From: Paracentrotus lividus
Taxonomy: Eukaryota > Echinodermata > Echinoidea > Camarodonta > Echinidae
NCBI GenBank assembly: GCA_940671915.1
Contig: CALNVZ010002974.1
Location: forward strand, 13,594,616-13,658,615
Direction of reading: 5' to 3'
Length of the DNA stretch: 64,000 bases
Shown here piece after piece: positions 1 to 12,563 of the stretch (within the stretch, counting starts at the first letter, position 1; every line of letters starts with the position of its first letter). The position numbers and the translations under genes were made by a program. The notes under the pieces were generated by a model that had not been told where the DNA came from, did no database searches, and worked only from the letters and a program-made list of their open reading frames with translations.

Positions 1-568
1 ATATACAATGTATATGAGTGTATTCTAAATACCAAGTAAAAAGTATAACAGTAGTTATGTCACAATAAGAATCAATGACTTACCAACAAGACTAACAAAA
101 ATGAATTTTTTAAAAATTAAAATGAAATGCGTGTCAGACGGGTATCCATGCATCCATAGATGGTCGAGTATATATATATTTAAGAAGAAATATATACATG
201 TATTATGATAGTGGTGAAATTTTCATCTTCATTGATATCTCTGGATTATACAGCGCGTATCAAAATAAACTCAACAAGATTTACTTTCAAAGTTGTGGAG
301 ATTGTGTTAGTTTTACTCCAAAGTGAGCATAGTAACACGTTAAAGCAACATATCTCCTCTTTCCAAAGATATCTTATTTATTCATACAAGGTCAGGGATG
401 GCTGAGTTATCATTCTTTTTGGACAATGGGACAAAGTGGACTTGGGGCCAAGTTTCAGACACGGCAAGAATCATGGCATCTTACTAGAAAGTAACTCAAC
501 AAAATGGAATAATGGAATTGATAATCACAACTTACCATTGTCTTATTTAGGATGTCTCTCTCTAAACA

Positions 569-860
569 TTACATCCCATGCCCCTCAACATGGCCCCCAT
601 TCGTTTCCACACAAAGATTAGCTCGTTTCTCCATCTCACACACAGCCCTGCGGATCATTGGGGCCTGGTGGCGTAGAGCATTAAACTCATCAATGATTCT
701 TTGTCGGAGAGTTGCAATGTCAGGTGGAGGCATGGGTGGAGGGGTAATAAACCCTTTGCTCTTGAGATAACCCCCCCCAAAAGTCACAACAAGTCAGATC
801 CGGAGATCGCGGTGGCCACTCCACATCATGATACAAGGCAATCACTCGATGTCCAAAAAG
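569..860 (-). pseudogene. Transposase C-terminal fragment, Tc1/mariner (IS630) type
   Basis: Minus strand shows EWPPRSPDLT near 835-805, then after a frameshift in a C-run near 770-778, GYLKSKGFITPP, DIATLRQRIIDEFNAL and NGGHVEG. WPPRSPDL, GYLKSK and DIATLRQRI are hallmarks of the last catalytic part of DDE/DDD transposases of this group. The homopolymer frameshift and absence of the N-terminal half make it a remnant. Confidence 0.75.
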
Positions 861-919
861 TTGCAGTAAGAAACAGATTGGCTGAAGTTTTAGGGCATCG
901 AGTGTTTCCCTTGTTATGC

Positions 920-1057
920 GGACCTGACTTGTTAAGACCTTTTTCTTTGGGTTATCTCAAGAGCAAAGTGTTTATTACCCCTCCACTTGACATTGCAACT
1001 CTCCGACAAAGAATCATTTATGACATGTATGAGTTTGATGCTCGAAGCCGTGTCTAA
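920..1057 (+). pseudogene. Second transposase C-terminal fragment, inverted
   Basis: Plus strand reads GPDL, then LGYLKSKVFITPP and DIATLRQRI before diverging into an arm sequence. It is the same part of the same transposase as at 569-860 but on the other strand, so the two are an inverted duplication. Too short and decayed to be active. Confidence 0.7.
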
Positions 1058-1302
1058 AACTTGGCCCCATGTCCTCTTTGTCCCATTGTCCAAAAAGAAT
1101 GACTACTCAGTCATCCATGACCATGTATGAATAAATAAGATATCATTGGAAAGAGGAGATATGTGGCTTTAACGTGTTACTTCTCAATTTGGTTTAAAAC
1201 TAACACAATCTTCACAACTTTGAAATTAATTTTTGATGCGTTTATTTTGATACGCACTGTAAATTAACATGAAAAAAAAATCTGGACTTACCCGTCTGTA
1301 GA

Positions 1303-2383
1303 CAAGTACATGGTACTATAAGATGCGAAGTGAATGCCATTATTAGTTGAATAAAGAAAACGGTGTAACGATAAATAATGTTGAGATATTATCCGTGGTC
1401 AGTTGAGTTTATATCAGAAGGCCAACCCAAAGTTTGATATGACAGTTTTACATTAAGTGTTACTTATTTATACTCTCAGTCCCTAAGATTAAGCATTTCA
1501 ATCATCATGTAGGAAATACTTATCGATAAATATTATGCATTATGTGTATATGAAATATTATCCGCGGTTAAACAAATTTATAAAATATGATAGTAATAAT
1601 ATTTATGAAATTAGCGAGTATGATAAGTATTCAATGAAAACATTGCGGTGATGGGGATACAACTTTACAATAATTTTGTCCTCTCTTTTCCAGAACATGT
1701 AAATAATCAAAGATTAATATTTTAATAAAATAAATCGATACATATAAATTATGAGGCTAAGACGGGATTCCCTGAAATTATATGACTTATAATTATGTTT
1801 TTTGTTTGATAATACTGGTTACAAAACATCTAAATTGGTCTGTCGTGTTTCAGTTACTCATTAATGTATATACAGGGCCCCTGGAAAAGAACAGTTCCAA
1901 ACAACTAAAGTTGCTACTAGTATACCCGGGTAAATAAAACGATATTATCATGATTATTAATATGAAATTGAATTGTTGTATACAGAGTAACTTTCTAACC
2001 GATGATGGCGATGATAAATATCTCTCATTTCTTGATAATTTGACATTATGATTTATTAATAAAGTCTTTCCGTTTATGAGCTCAAGAGATGTTTCACTGG
2101 AATAGCCAACGATTTTAACTGCCAAGTATTAATTTAGTTCATACATAATGTTTGTTTATATATTCATTGATCGAACACAACGATATGTAACATAGATATA
2201 CTTCTTCTGAGTATTGAAGTACGTGTATTTCATAAATAAACCGTTGCATGTTAAAAATACATTTTGAGTTTGTTACAAACTATTTCTGGAAAAAAAATAG
2301 ATTAAGAAATTAAAACATAATAAAACAAAATAAAGCTTAATATGTCACTTTGTGATCGTCTGTGTTATATTGTGTACTCTCTA

Positions 2384-2384
<1 letters not shown>
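1303..2384. other. Unannotated AT-rich sequence
   Basis: No gene, no clear inverted or tandem repeat seen on either strand; open frames present are short and without recognisable motifs. Confidence 0.5.
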
Positions 2385-2414
<30 letters not shown>

Positions 2415-2415
2415 A
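2381..2415. repeat. (CT)n microsatellite
   Basis: About 17 CT dinucleotides starting ctctatcgctctctctc. A second purine-rich counterpart (gagagagagagag) is at 2590-2603. Confidence 0.85.
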
Positions 2416-2430
2416 AGGGGAAAAAAAGAG

Positions 2431-2555
2431 TGAAAATGTTCAAGTTCACTCTTGAAGAGGTGAATGTCATTCATAAAGAAGTGAATTTAGGGTAAATTTG
2501 GAATGAAAATACCATACATTTTCACTCCATTTTCACTCATTTTGGAGTGAAAATG
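2431..2555. repeat. Small TTCACTC/GAGTGAA repeat cluster
   Basis: Words ttcactc and gagtgaaaa recur in both orientations (attttcactccattttcac, tggagtgaaaatg), so the segment can fold on itself. Possibly a small degenerate foldback element. Confidence 0.4.
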
Positions 2556-2603
2556 TGTATTTTTTATTTATTTATTTATTGATTTTTTTTGAGAGAGAGA
2601 GAG

Positions 2604-3680
2604 TATTTCCATTCCTTTTCACGGATTTTAAACAATTATGCTTTGTTTTCTTTTTTTTCTTCGTATTAGTATTAAATGTGTCAGTGGTTATGATGATATG
2701 ATATACACTTATTACGATATTGTTATATTCGTCACCTGCTCTATCTGTACATGACGCTATGTTTACTTTTTCTTTCAATGACAATGACAATGACAATTTA
2801 TTAATCACATGCAAGTCTCCTGATTAGGCATTTGATATTTTTTCACAAGGATATGTACAATATGATTCGCATAATGATCCATAAACGTTATAGACATGAT
2901 AGAGGTAGGTCAATAGGGCCTACTGACTTTAGTATAACAAAACTAAGCAAACGATGCAATAACACATTTATAGATAATAACTTTACAAAGGATAATTTGA
3001 AAGTGAATAACAACGATAAACAGCAAACCACAACCAAGAAATCTACAGCAATTAAGAAAGTAACTAATTTTCTTAAACAATGAAGATCAAGAAGATTAAA
3101 GCTAAATTAGTGTTGTAGTCTTGTTGAAGAAACTGTCTCAAAGTCATGGGAAAGGTTGATAACAATGCACCTAAGAATTGTTCTTTGATGTGAGGTTTTG
3201 GAAACAAGAAAATGGTAAGAGATTTACCAAATTCTTTGAGTGTAACATGCTCTGCATTAAAAAATGCATATATGGGACTACATGTACACGTGCATACAAA
3301 TTCGGGTCCCGAACATATCAGCTTTACTTCTTTTGTCATAATTATCACTATGAGGGTATTTGAAGAGCAATGTTTTTCAGTGTAACTTTCTACTATAGAA
3401 TCCTTCCTAAATACATTGAAAATAATTTAACCGCCCACAATTATTTTGTAAACCAATGGTTCAACTTTCCCACTAAGCTTACACTAAATTCTCTTTAAAT
3501 TAGCACATATAAACATACATAGAATTGTTATGAATACACTAAATAAAAACAAAAACGCCATGCAAGTGGATAATTCATTGTAGAGGTTGTTGATATAAAT
3601 TTTGTTAAGAGAGTTTAGAGGAATATTGTGACACGTGAAACCACAATTGCTTAATTGTGTTGCAATAAATATAGCTGTTA
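2604..3680. other. Unannotated AT-rich sequence
   Basis: Nothing recognisable; short open frames on both strands have no motifs. Confidence 0.5.
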
Positions 3681-3685
3681 CATTT

Positions 3686-4050
3686 CTTTTCTCGACATTA
3701 TCAATCTCAATTGGGAAAACAAACCATTTGCAATTTGATAACCCAGAAAAAAATATATAACATCAACTTTTTTAGAAAGGGGACACGGCTTCTGTCTAGG
3801 TTATTTGTTATAGGTCTATAAAAAAAAAAACACACAAAAAAACACAAAAATAAAATAAGATAAATAAATAGATTTTGTATTTATTTATTTCTTTTTATTT
3901 TTCTTTTCTCAACATTATCAATCTCAATTGGGGTAACAAACCATATGCAATTTGATAACCCAGAAAAAATATATAACATCAACTTTTTTTAGAAAGCGGA
4001 TACGGCTTCTGTCTGGGTTATTTTTCATATATAGGTCTATAAAAAAAAGC
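3686..4050. repeat. Direct tandem duplication, two units of about 215 bp
   Basis: Unit 1 begins cattatcaatctcaattggg at about 3697; unit 2 repeats it at about 3915. Both continue aacaaaccat, aatttgataacccagaaaaa, atataacatcaactttttt, acggcttctgtct and end in taggtctataaaaaaaa. The spacer includes an A-rich tract and tttatttattt. Confidence 0.85.
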
Positions 4051-4927
4051 AACTAAAATAAAATAAAAATAAATAAATAAAAATCTATATATCTGGAGAT
4101 TTATGCGCTATCCTGATTGGTCAACAGTTTAGGTGCACTGCCTACACACACACACACCTTATTTTCAACTACTATCATCACTGTAGACAAAACAAGATTT
4201 ACACCTTGTCCGAGTATTTCATAATAATTATATAGTCCCCCTTTGCACGAGTCTAATGCGGCGGATCCAGATTTTTTTTTAAATGGAGGGATGGGGGCGC
4301 AGAAATTTTTCGATTTTTACATTTAAATTCAATGAGTGGTTTTAAAATTATAGTGGAGCGCCCCCGCCTGCAATTTACTTTATCAACCGAGAAGCAAAAA
4401 TTATATTTTTAAGGGCCAAGTTTTTTAATATATATATATTTTTTTAATCCCTTCTCGATATACCTATAGCAGTATCGACGCGGGAGGGGTGGGTGCTTCG
4501 AAGCCCTCTACAGTATAGACATGATAGATACAATATAGTAACAACAATATTTAGCCATCATGTTCTGTCTGTCCCTTTTGGTAAATTGGATAATCACATA
4601 AAAATATGTTAAGCTTTAAAAATCGAGGGGCGACGATCCCCCCCCCCCGCAGCAAGAAATCGAGGGCGCCGCCAATGTCTGTCTATATACACAAACTGAA
4701 ACCACGAGACTAAATATAAAGTGTTGAGAGATAAACGTACTAATTTTTACAAATACGTGTACACGGTCGGATTACCATGCATACTATATTGAATCAAAGT
4801 TGGTAGATTTGTATTTGAAAATGCATGGTTTTGGTTTAATACTGAATATTGATATTTCAAATTGAAATAATCAATGCCACTTTTATCGTCATTATGATAT
4901 TTTGCAACAATTTTAGACACAATTGTG

Positions 4928-5187
4928 TAATTGAAGAGCTTGTTTCCAAAAGGGACTAAATCCACTTTTGATGAAAATTGAGTTATTGATATCAGGACAT
5001 TGTTCAGGTACGTACCCATCTGTGAGCAAAATAACTTACCTAAAGTTTGATTGCAACTTCCAGAAATTGCAACTTTTAATTTCAATTTTCCATAGACGCC
5101 TGTACAAAATCCGGCAAAGAAAAACCATTTACTCTGAAGTTACAAAAGTGGATTTAGTCCCTTTTGGAAACAAGTTCTTCAATTGTA
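4928..5187. mobile_element. MITE with 45-bp inverted repeats
   Basis: Arms 4928-4974 (taattgaagagcttgtttcc ... ccacttttg) and 5143-5187 (caaaagtggatttagtccc ... cttcaatt) are near-perfect inverted copies with only two or three differences. Loop of about 170 bp has no coding signal. High arm identity suggests fairly recent activity. Confidence 0.8.
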
Positions 5188-5304
5188 GAAACTAAAGGCA
5201 TACCCTTTCTCGACCCCCCATACTGGCAATCAATCGACGCCCTCCCCCCCCCCCCCGCGATGAAGAATTTATCGGTTATATATAATTGATTATTGGAAGT
5301 CTGA

Positions 5305-5378
5305 AGCATGAGTGGTCTCTGAGTACCAGTGGTATTGCTGTCATAGCCAGATGCAGGTTCGAATCCCTGGCTTCTGTA
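5305..5378 (+). repeat. tRNA-like sequence (SINE-head type)
   Basis: Contains gtaccagtggtattgc and the perfect B-box word ggttcgaatcc at about 5357-5367, followed by ctggcttctg. Could be the head of a tRNA-derived SINE; no poly(A) or tail repeat is obvious. Confidence 0.35.
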
Positions 5379-5737
5379 CATAAACACGAACTGGTTTTTA
5401 ACTTGATCATGTATTTCCAAAAGGGATGTTCTAGTCTCTCATTCTCATTGTATATTGTAAAAGTGAAAGTGCAAGTAAAATTGTCTTTTAACGAGAATAT
5501 ATATTTTGTTTGTTAATTTTAACGAGAATATATTATTATTTTGTTTGTTACTCTTAACGAGAACATATGTTGTTTTGTTGTTGTCTTTATATTTCATTTG
5601 TTACTAGGGCCTATATGCTATTGTATGTCTATTCTATTGTATTCAGTTCAACACAATAAGTAATTTTCTTTGTTTCCTATAACTATATAATGTGCATTGG
5701 AATATAACTAGCTAGATGACCCAATATAGATAAGATG

Positions 5738-5738
5738 C

Positions 5739-5769
<31 letters not shown>

Positions 5770-5770
5770 A
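5738..5770. repeat. (ATA)n microsatellite
   Basis: About nine to ten aat/ata trinucleotides in a row. Confidence 0.85.
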
Positions 5771-7076
5771 TGAGATTTTTTATACCCCATTTTTCATTTG
5801 AATAAAATGCTCAAGGCGCTTTTACAAAGTAATACAAAGGATATTACACAATGATGAATTATCCTTGTTATTGTTACTACTTTCTCGCATAGGTGAGACC
5901 TTTTCAGAATCATGCTTTCTCGATTCGTGCGTATCAACGTGCACACCTACAAATTGACTTCAATAATTTTTAAAGATTAAGAACCATTTTCGTTCATTTC
6001 CCCCTTTTCAGTGTAAATAAAGAGATCTATATGGCATAGAAACTTGTGACATTTATATGTTTTACCTCACTTATTGTTTTTTCTTTGTTATTAAAATGAT
6101 ATATAAAATAAAAAAGGGAGTTCATAAATTTAGTGCCTCTGTTTATTTTTAGGCTTTTAACATCTCAGCATCATGATCTAAACTTAGGGCTTTTGCTCAC
6201 CTTTCAGATTTGATATTTAATATAAATAAGAGAAGATCATTATTTTCCGGAAGTTTACTTCCTGGAGGTTACTTACCGGTATAAAAATAAATCAGAACAA
6301 CCACAGTGATTATTATTGTTATTTTATTTCATCTGAAACGATTTTCTATTTGTCCCCCAAAACGGAATCCAGATCTTTTGCCCGATTTTGTTTTATGTAG
6401 TTTTCTTTCCCGCCAAATCCACAGTTGTCGCTTATTCGCCTACACGAAGCCAGGTTCACAGAAAACGAGGCTGTAATCGGTTGTCATGACAACCCAATAA
6501 CGTCGGTGATATAACTGTTTCGTCTGAGCGTTCCGATTTCCGTTGAACTCGCTTAAACTACATGGTGTCTAGAAAGATCAAGACGGTAGAGGTGCGAATC
6601 ACACGGGATATCGTATATCCAAGGAAAATTATTTTACAAGTTGTATAAATTTGTTTAATTGCCAAACCCTTTTAGATCGATACAGCAATATGCTGATCAA
6701 TATTTAGCATATCATGCAATCAATAATTTACTATAGGCCTAAAGCGACTCCATGCGCGTATTCCGAATTTTGTACCTCGGGATCCAACAAGATTTTTATA
6801 GATCCAGAGAGAATCAATATTGGAGGAAAGAATTTTTACAAAATAACTTAATTAAAAGAGTGGGGCAAAAGTCTCGCTGTAATATATTATGCGGATCCTT
6901 TGATTGGAAAGAGTGTTTTAAAATTGTTAATTTTGTGGAAATCTCTCAATTTTTTTTACACAGATGTTCACATTTTCACCTCTATTTCTCATATTTCTGG
7001 TTGTCTCCTTCTGACCTAGACATTATGGTCTGAAATATATTTTCCTGTAATGACGTCAAGCTAACGGGAGTACGAT
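5771..7076. other. Unannotated sequence
   Basis: No gene or clear repeat recognised. The segment 6400-6560 is less AT-rich than its surroundings but holds no open frame of note. Confidence 0.45.
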
Positions 7077-7947
7077 GTAGGGGAGACCGGGGATGGAAGT
7101 TACACGGGTCAGTTGTTACAGTTCTCAGTGTGCTAAGTTGGAACAAGAGAGTTCGTGCTAACTGGCATCTATATACAACCTACACATGGCTGTGATGAAC
7201 TACCGGTCGTGAGGTTTCTCCGTTGTTTTGTTAAGAAGTAAATCAACAAAAAACATTTTTACAGTTCCAAGTGAATTTTTGACAAAAATTAAAATTTGTT
7301 ATAGTTATTACAACTGAAGGCACATGATGATAGTCTGGTATTGTGAATATAGTACATGTATGTCACTAATATACCCCCTGAGCCATGCCCTGTAATTTTG
7401 CCTAATGGCTTTGCTACACTTGATTTTATGTGTAAAATCACCCATGGGGTAGGTTGTTACAACAACCTACCCCGTGTCGATGTAACAACCTACCCCAATT
7501 ACATTACATGTAAAGTAATTTTGTTTCAATTTTCAGGTGTTAATATTTTGATATTTCTATTATTAATATTACTTTAGTCTATTCTAGAGTTCTACTTGAT
7601 CTACTGTTAACGATACCAAGAAACTGGAAAGTTGAAACAAAAGTATGGTATAAGAGATTTACACATAGTAACAAATTACCCGTATGTTTACATATAGTAA
7701 CAATTTACCCCGTATGGTGTAACAACTTACACCGTATACGGGGTAAGTTGTTACAAAAAATGTCTTCAGTAATTAAGCTGTATATATAGTTAATTAGTGT
7801 TTACATGTTTTCAAGTTTTATGTGTTTCAGGTTTTAGCCAACATAATAGGCTAACTACAGACCCAAAATGGAATGTGTGAGTACTTTCATTAGAATTATC
7901 TGGCCCAAAATGTGAATTTTGTAACGTCCATCCCCGTTCTCCCCTAC
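7077..7947. mobile_element. Foldback element with GTAGGGGAGACCGGGGATGG ends and GTTGTTACA repeats
   Basis: Left end gtaggggagaccggggatgg; right end ccatccccgttctcccctac is its inverted copy. The interior repeats ggtaggttgttacaacaacc, gtaacaacctacccc and ggggtaagttgttaca in both orientations. A related single terminus (gtccccggtctcccctac) is at 56805-56822. Confidence 0.78.
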
Positions 7948-10882
7948 TCTAAAAGATAATGTAGGAAATCTGGAGGAAAAAATTAATATATACATGTAGC
8001 GACCTGAAAACAACGCATTCCAGTTCCAGATCAAGTTTATGCCCTTCCATAAAAATCAATTTTCAGCCCCTTCAGTATCAGATAATTTTTTTATTAATTC
8101 AGATCAATTTCAGATCGATTTTGTGTTCCCTTTAGTTTAAGGTGACAATATATCCCTCTTTTTTTATGTTTTACCTTCGATTCACTTTTCATCTTTCCTC
8201 TTCAATTCCCCCCCCCCCCTCATTTCATCCCATTTCCCCTCCTTTTCTTCGCTTTTTTTCCTTTTTATTCCCTTTTTCTTTTTCTTCTTTTACATTTTTG
8301 TTTTGATTTTTCTTCTTATCCTTTTCTCGGTTTTTTTTTCCTTGTCCCACTTTCGCCTTGCAGTTCTCTCGATGAAAGGTTTACTTCCAACTGCACGACG
8401 CGTTATAAGACACCATGATAGCGCTCCATGACTTGATTTTTTTTTAGACACCCTGAAGTACATTGCATCTCATGTCTTTGCATCATCGCATACGCGCAAC
8501 ACTTAAAGTATACATATCCTAAGATTTTTTATTATTTACATAGCTTTGTAGGTGGAATAAACCTTTTACATATAAATTCCCATTTTATCACAAGTTTCTT
8601 TTGAACAGCTAACAAGTCAGATTCAAAATAAATGACGTATGAGACAAAAGAACGACACGTTTCATGGTTTGCAAGTAATATTTGAATCTACAACACACTT
8701 CATGCACAAAGAGGGCAAAGAAGGATCGATTGAAAGGAAAAAAACACAGAGGCATAATCATTAATATTCAACAGCAAGAACTGCATGAAAATTCAAATTA
8801 TATTTATGACTAAAATACGAAAAAAAAGTTTATGTCGGAAAATTATATAATCCAAAGCGCTTATCAAAGTAATGTGAAATGATAATATTCGATATATTTC
8901 ATAATTATGCCTTATACGATGTATACTCTTATTTTAAAAGTTTGCATCAAAACACATTCTATGTATTAATATTCAGAAATTAAGATATGGCTTGTCACAG
9001 AGAGCAGCTGAAAAGCAAGTAAATAATCCAGTTCAGTTCTAGTGACAATGAAAAAAAAAAAAATCGATTATATAAAAGTATACATTATTATATCAGGGAA
9101 GGTGTTCCCTGACACCTTCCCTAATTATATAAATTTAATGAGGCGAAAGAGAAAGAGTATCGGGAACGGTTAAACTGCAATGTGAGCTTCTGTGAGGAAA
9201 CCTTTCAAAGTTGAGCCATAAGTTAGTCGGGGAAACATTTACCGAAAAATACGTGACTGTTCCTTCCGATTATATTTATTCATTTATTTATTTATTCATA
9301 ATCTATATCTATAGATGAAAAACATTTTCATACATAATTTATTATACATGTATAAGTTTTTGATAAATATTTTACCGTATTGTAATTCCAATAACAATGG
9401 CAACGAAATCATTTCATTTTATCTCCTAGTATAATCTTGGAGAAAAGAGAAAAATAAATGGCATTAATAACATATCGTTTTGTCATGCAAACTCTAGTTT
9501 GCCCCTCCGACTGTATAGGGCTAGTTTGATTGTTTGATTTGATTTTTTTAAAATCTCATATTGATTTCCTTTTTAACATCTAAACAGAGAAACGGGGAAT
9601 GAAGAAAAAAAAAGTCGTTTTGAGAGTTAAATTTGGGGAGAGAAAAATGATATTCAAATTTCGGATATGATTACTTAGAATCCTTACAAAAATGTAATGT
9701 TCTCATTTAACAGAAAATACAAACGTAGCCCATATACATAAATCAACTAACTCATTTAATTTGTCAATGATAAATGTTGACAATGAAAAAACAAAAACCA
9801 CCAAAGGAACGATTTCTTCCCTTTCATAATTTGTCATAAAAAATATGCTTTCTTGTCATGGCATTAAAATAATAAACCTGAGGTCGTAATTTTTAGGCCT
9901 ATTGATTAGGTTCATTTTACTCGGTTGAATGACAAAATGAGTCAATATTGTTGTGATAAAGCAATAGGCTGTAGTGCATGCATCTACCCACAGAATTCTC
10001 GGATTCTAGTCTGAAACACAAGCCTACAAAATCAACCAGGCACTCGTTGCACTGAGTGTAGCGCCCCAACGTAAGGGCGATATATCCACACGTGATCTTA
10101 TGTCTCTACTACGTTGGAGACAGCCAACGCCTGCCAACAATCAACTGGCGCGCACGTGAGCGCACCAAACTAGATCACAAATTGGCAAGACGTAACTAGT
10201 ATGCCTTTGACGAGAAAGAACGAAGGGTACAAACGGTGAATAAAAAACATTCAGGTACAATGCAGCAACGTGACAATCCAACACGTGTACATAAACTAAT
10301 CTCAGGGTGCAAAACAAAAAAATTGAAGCCTTTTTATTTTATATATTCCTCGAACGACTATTTATGGCCGGGAAGAAGGAAGTTAAAATGCAGCTTCGAT
10401 TTCGAGAGTTCATCTTTTGTTGATATTTTGGAGGTATTTTGACGGTGGAAAGGTATCCCCATCGCGCTGCTTACTTCTATGTAAGGCCATTATGACCTGG
10501 TTTAATATAGAGTTATGCCTAACAAAAATGACATGCCGTTTATTCTACTGTATTTATCTACTAGAAGTGAATGTCAATATAGTGCAGTCCTGAATTTATA
10601 ATTACTTTCTTTCCTCCATTGGCTTAACACAAGTTTCTGATGAAATTGAATGTTGGCGTCCGAAAATTAAGTATCTTTTATTTTTTTTATTTTTTTATTT
10701 AGCAAATAAATTTCTGCAGGACCGAGTGAAATAAATTGTGTTTTGCTTTGAAACGAACCCCCCCCCCCCCCGCGTAAATGTAAGCGTTCTGGTATATGCT
10801 GCGATGCCAGCATTTTGATTATTTGATTAGTCTGAATAACAATTATAATTTGTGAATGTCAAAATATGAGCCTGTGCTTGTA
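7948..10882. other. Unannotated AT-rich sequence with a pyrimidine-rich tract
   Basis: 8155-8350 is a C/T-rich tract with runs of T and C. A 28-nt hairpin lies at 9095-9122. No gene could be supported. Confidence 0.45.
9095..9122. repeat. Perfect 10-bp hairpin
   Basis: agggaaggtg, loop ttccctga, caccttccct: a perfect 10-bp stem. The loop itself can pair with the arm start (tcagggaa). Isolated; function unknown. Confidence 0.7.
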
Positions 10883-11381
10883 CACTGTTAGAACGTGGTT
10901 AAAAAATTTCGCTGTTTAAAAAAAAATAATGTTGGCTTAAAAGTTAAACATTCTTGTTTAATATTTAAACATTGTTGTTTAAAACCGGAAAAGCGATGTT
11001 TTATAGCCTTAAACAAGACCTGTTTAGAGACATATTACACTGTATTAAACTAGTTTTTGTTTAAACAGGCCGAGGCAAATGTCACGTGATAGTCTTGAGG
11101 TAATGGCATCACTCGTGACATGCAAGGTAAATCAGATATGTGGCTCAGTGGAAAGAGCGTCTGCCTTATATTTGAAAGGTCTTAGTTCGATACCCGGCCG
11201 CGTTAACCAAAAGTTGGAGCGTTTTTATTTTTTTGGAGAGAAGCGTTAAACAATACTGTTGATGTTTTAAACAACCATTAAACAACAGGTTGTTTAAATT
11301 TAAACAACGCTGTGTGATTCACCGGTTAACACGCAATTGTTTAAGATTTTAAACAACTTGTTTAATTTTTTTCTAACAGTG
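10883..11381. mobile_element. Foldback transposon with GTTTAAAC repeats and tRNA-like core, TA target duplication
   Basis: Terminal inverted repeats cactgttagaa and ttctaacagtg are flanked by TA on both sides. The arms are packed with tgtttaaa / tttaaaca words. The core (about 11136-11205) is tRNA-like on the plus strand. Architecture, flanking TA and the first bases CACT match the element at 52397-52930, but the arm repeats are different in sequence. Confidence 0.82.
11136..11205 (+). repeat. tRNA-like sequence in foldback core
   Basis: tggctcagtgg is a perfect A-box word, with a D-stem GCTC/GAGC. The B box agttcgatacc differs by one base from consensus. Anticodon and T stems pair poorly, so it is likely a degenerate tRNA-derived unit. 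Confidence 0.5.
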
Positions 11382-12102
11382 TAGTCTACGCAGTTCCGGG
11401 CTATGCAACCTCTACCCTGTAGACTATTCTAAACTATTCTAAGCGGATATACGTCTGATCCACGACACTTAACTTTCCACCAATCAGAAACGCGAATCCT
11501 GAGCACCTAGGGGATATTCGATGGTTTCACATAAAAAATTCATCAAATGAAGCGAATAATACATCGATGGATAGCTATAAGCAAAGAATATAAATGCGCA
11601 TGATTAAAATTCAATTTCAAATCGTGTTCACAAAATGAACCTCAACCAAGCCACGTCAAAAATACGGAAAAGTCGATATGCCTACCCTGATTTTGCGGAT
11701 GGATGACATAAGACTGTATCAGAAATAATATCAAGTTTGCAATTAATTCGTTAACAGGTCATTATTGATTACTTATCTAGACATACTAGAAAAGAAGCAT
11801 CCCTCACGAATTTGACTAACATATAAAATAGGTGGGTCTATTATCGTAGAATCGACCCTTTCTAAGGGCGACACAATCATGCAAAGACTGCTTTGGCATT
11901 CCTGACACAATTATCTTACGTCATCCATGTTTCTCATGAATATAATTATAGTTGGTCAACAAAACCATGAAAACTGTATTTGTTACCACGGACGGAATAC
12001 TTTCCGAAAATAGTACAAATAGTACAAAATAATAACAAATAATATTGTTTTCCTGAAAAATGATAAAGTATTTACTGTAATTCTTATTTAATTTGTTATA
12101 TA

Positions 12103-12563
12103 CAGTCTGTGTCAAATAAAATGGTACAGTTGAAGAACATTTTTTTATAGTGTGAAGGTTAATATCAACGTGATATTGTTTGTTATTTTCATAAAGCAGG
12201 AATATCACTCTTTCTTCTGCAATTTTTTTTCATCACATTTGGTGCAGTATTTTTTGAGATATGACTAATTTCTACAATCAGGAAAATCCATTTTTCGCAC
12301 GCCGTCCCATGCCTTTGTGTACGATTCGCATAATGACCGTGATTCAGCGGCTCCAGAACAATAGAAGTGCGTAATTTCGATTTGTTCCTCGTCGCACAAA
12401 ACTTAGCATTACTTTGTTTTACGAAAGCAAATCATATACAGAAAAGCGCATCAGCAAGAAAATCTTTTGGCTTTAATTTGGTATCCCAACACACATTATA
12501 TGAAAAGATTTCACACCTAAATGATTTTTTCCCCGACTGTACCATTTTTTTTTACACAGACTG
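12103..12563. mobile_element. Mariner-like MITE, 461 bp, TA target duplication
   Basis: Left inverted repeat cagtctgtgtcaaataaaat followed by ggtacagt; right inverted repeat actgtacc then attttttttt acacagactg. Both ends are flanked by TA. The internal frames are not transposase-like. CAGT...ACTG ends with TA fit Tc1/mariner. Confidence 0.82.

Larger units (their letters stand above)
130..1302. mobile_element. Foldback made of two inverted 3' ends of a Tc1/mariner-type transposon
   Basis: Outer termini: gtcagacgggt at about 136 and acccgtctgt at about 1290, inverted. Arms of about 220 bp (about 245-470 and 1043-1262) are inverted copies with many substitutions. Inside each arm lies the end of the same transposase reading frame: minus strand 569-860 and plus strand about 920-1035. 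So the element holds two convergent-derived 3' ends and no 5' end. The left arm has about 150 bp (470-620) without counterpart in the right arm. Confidence 0.8.
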
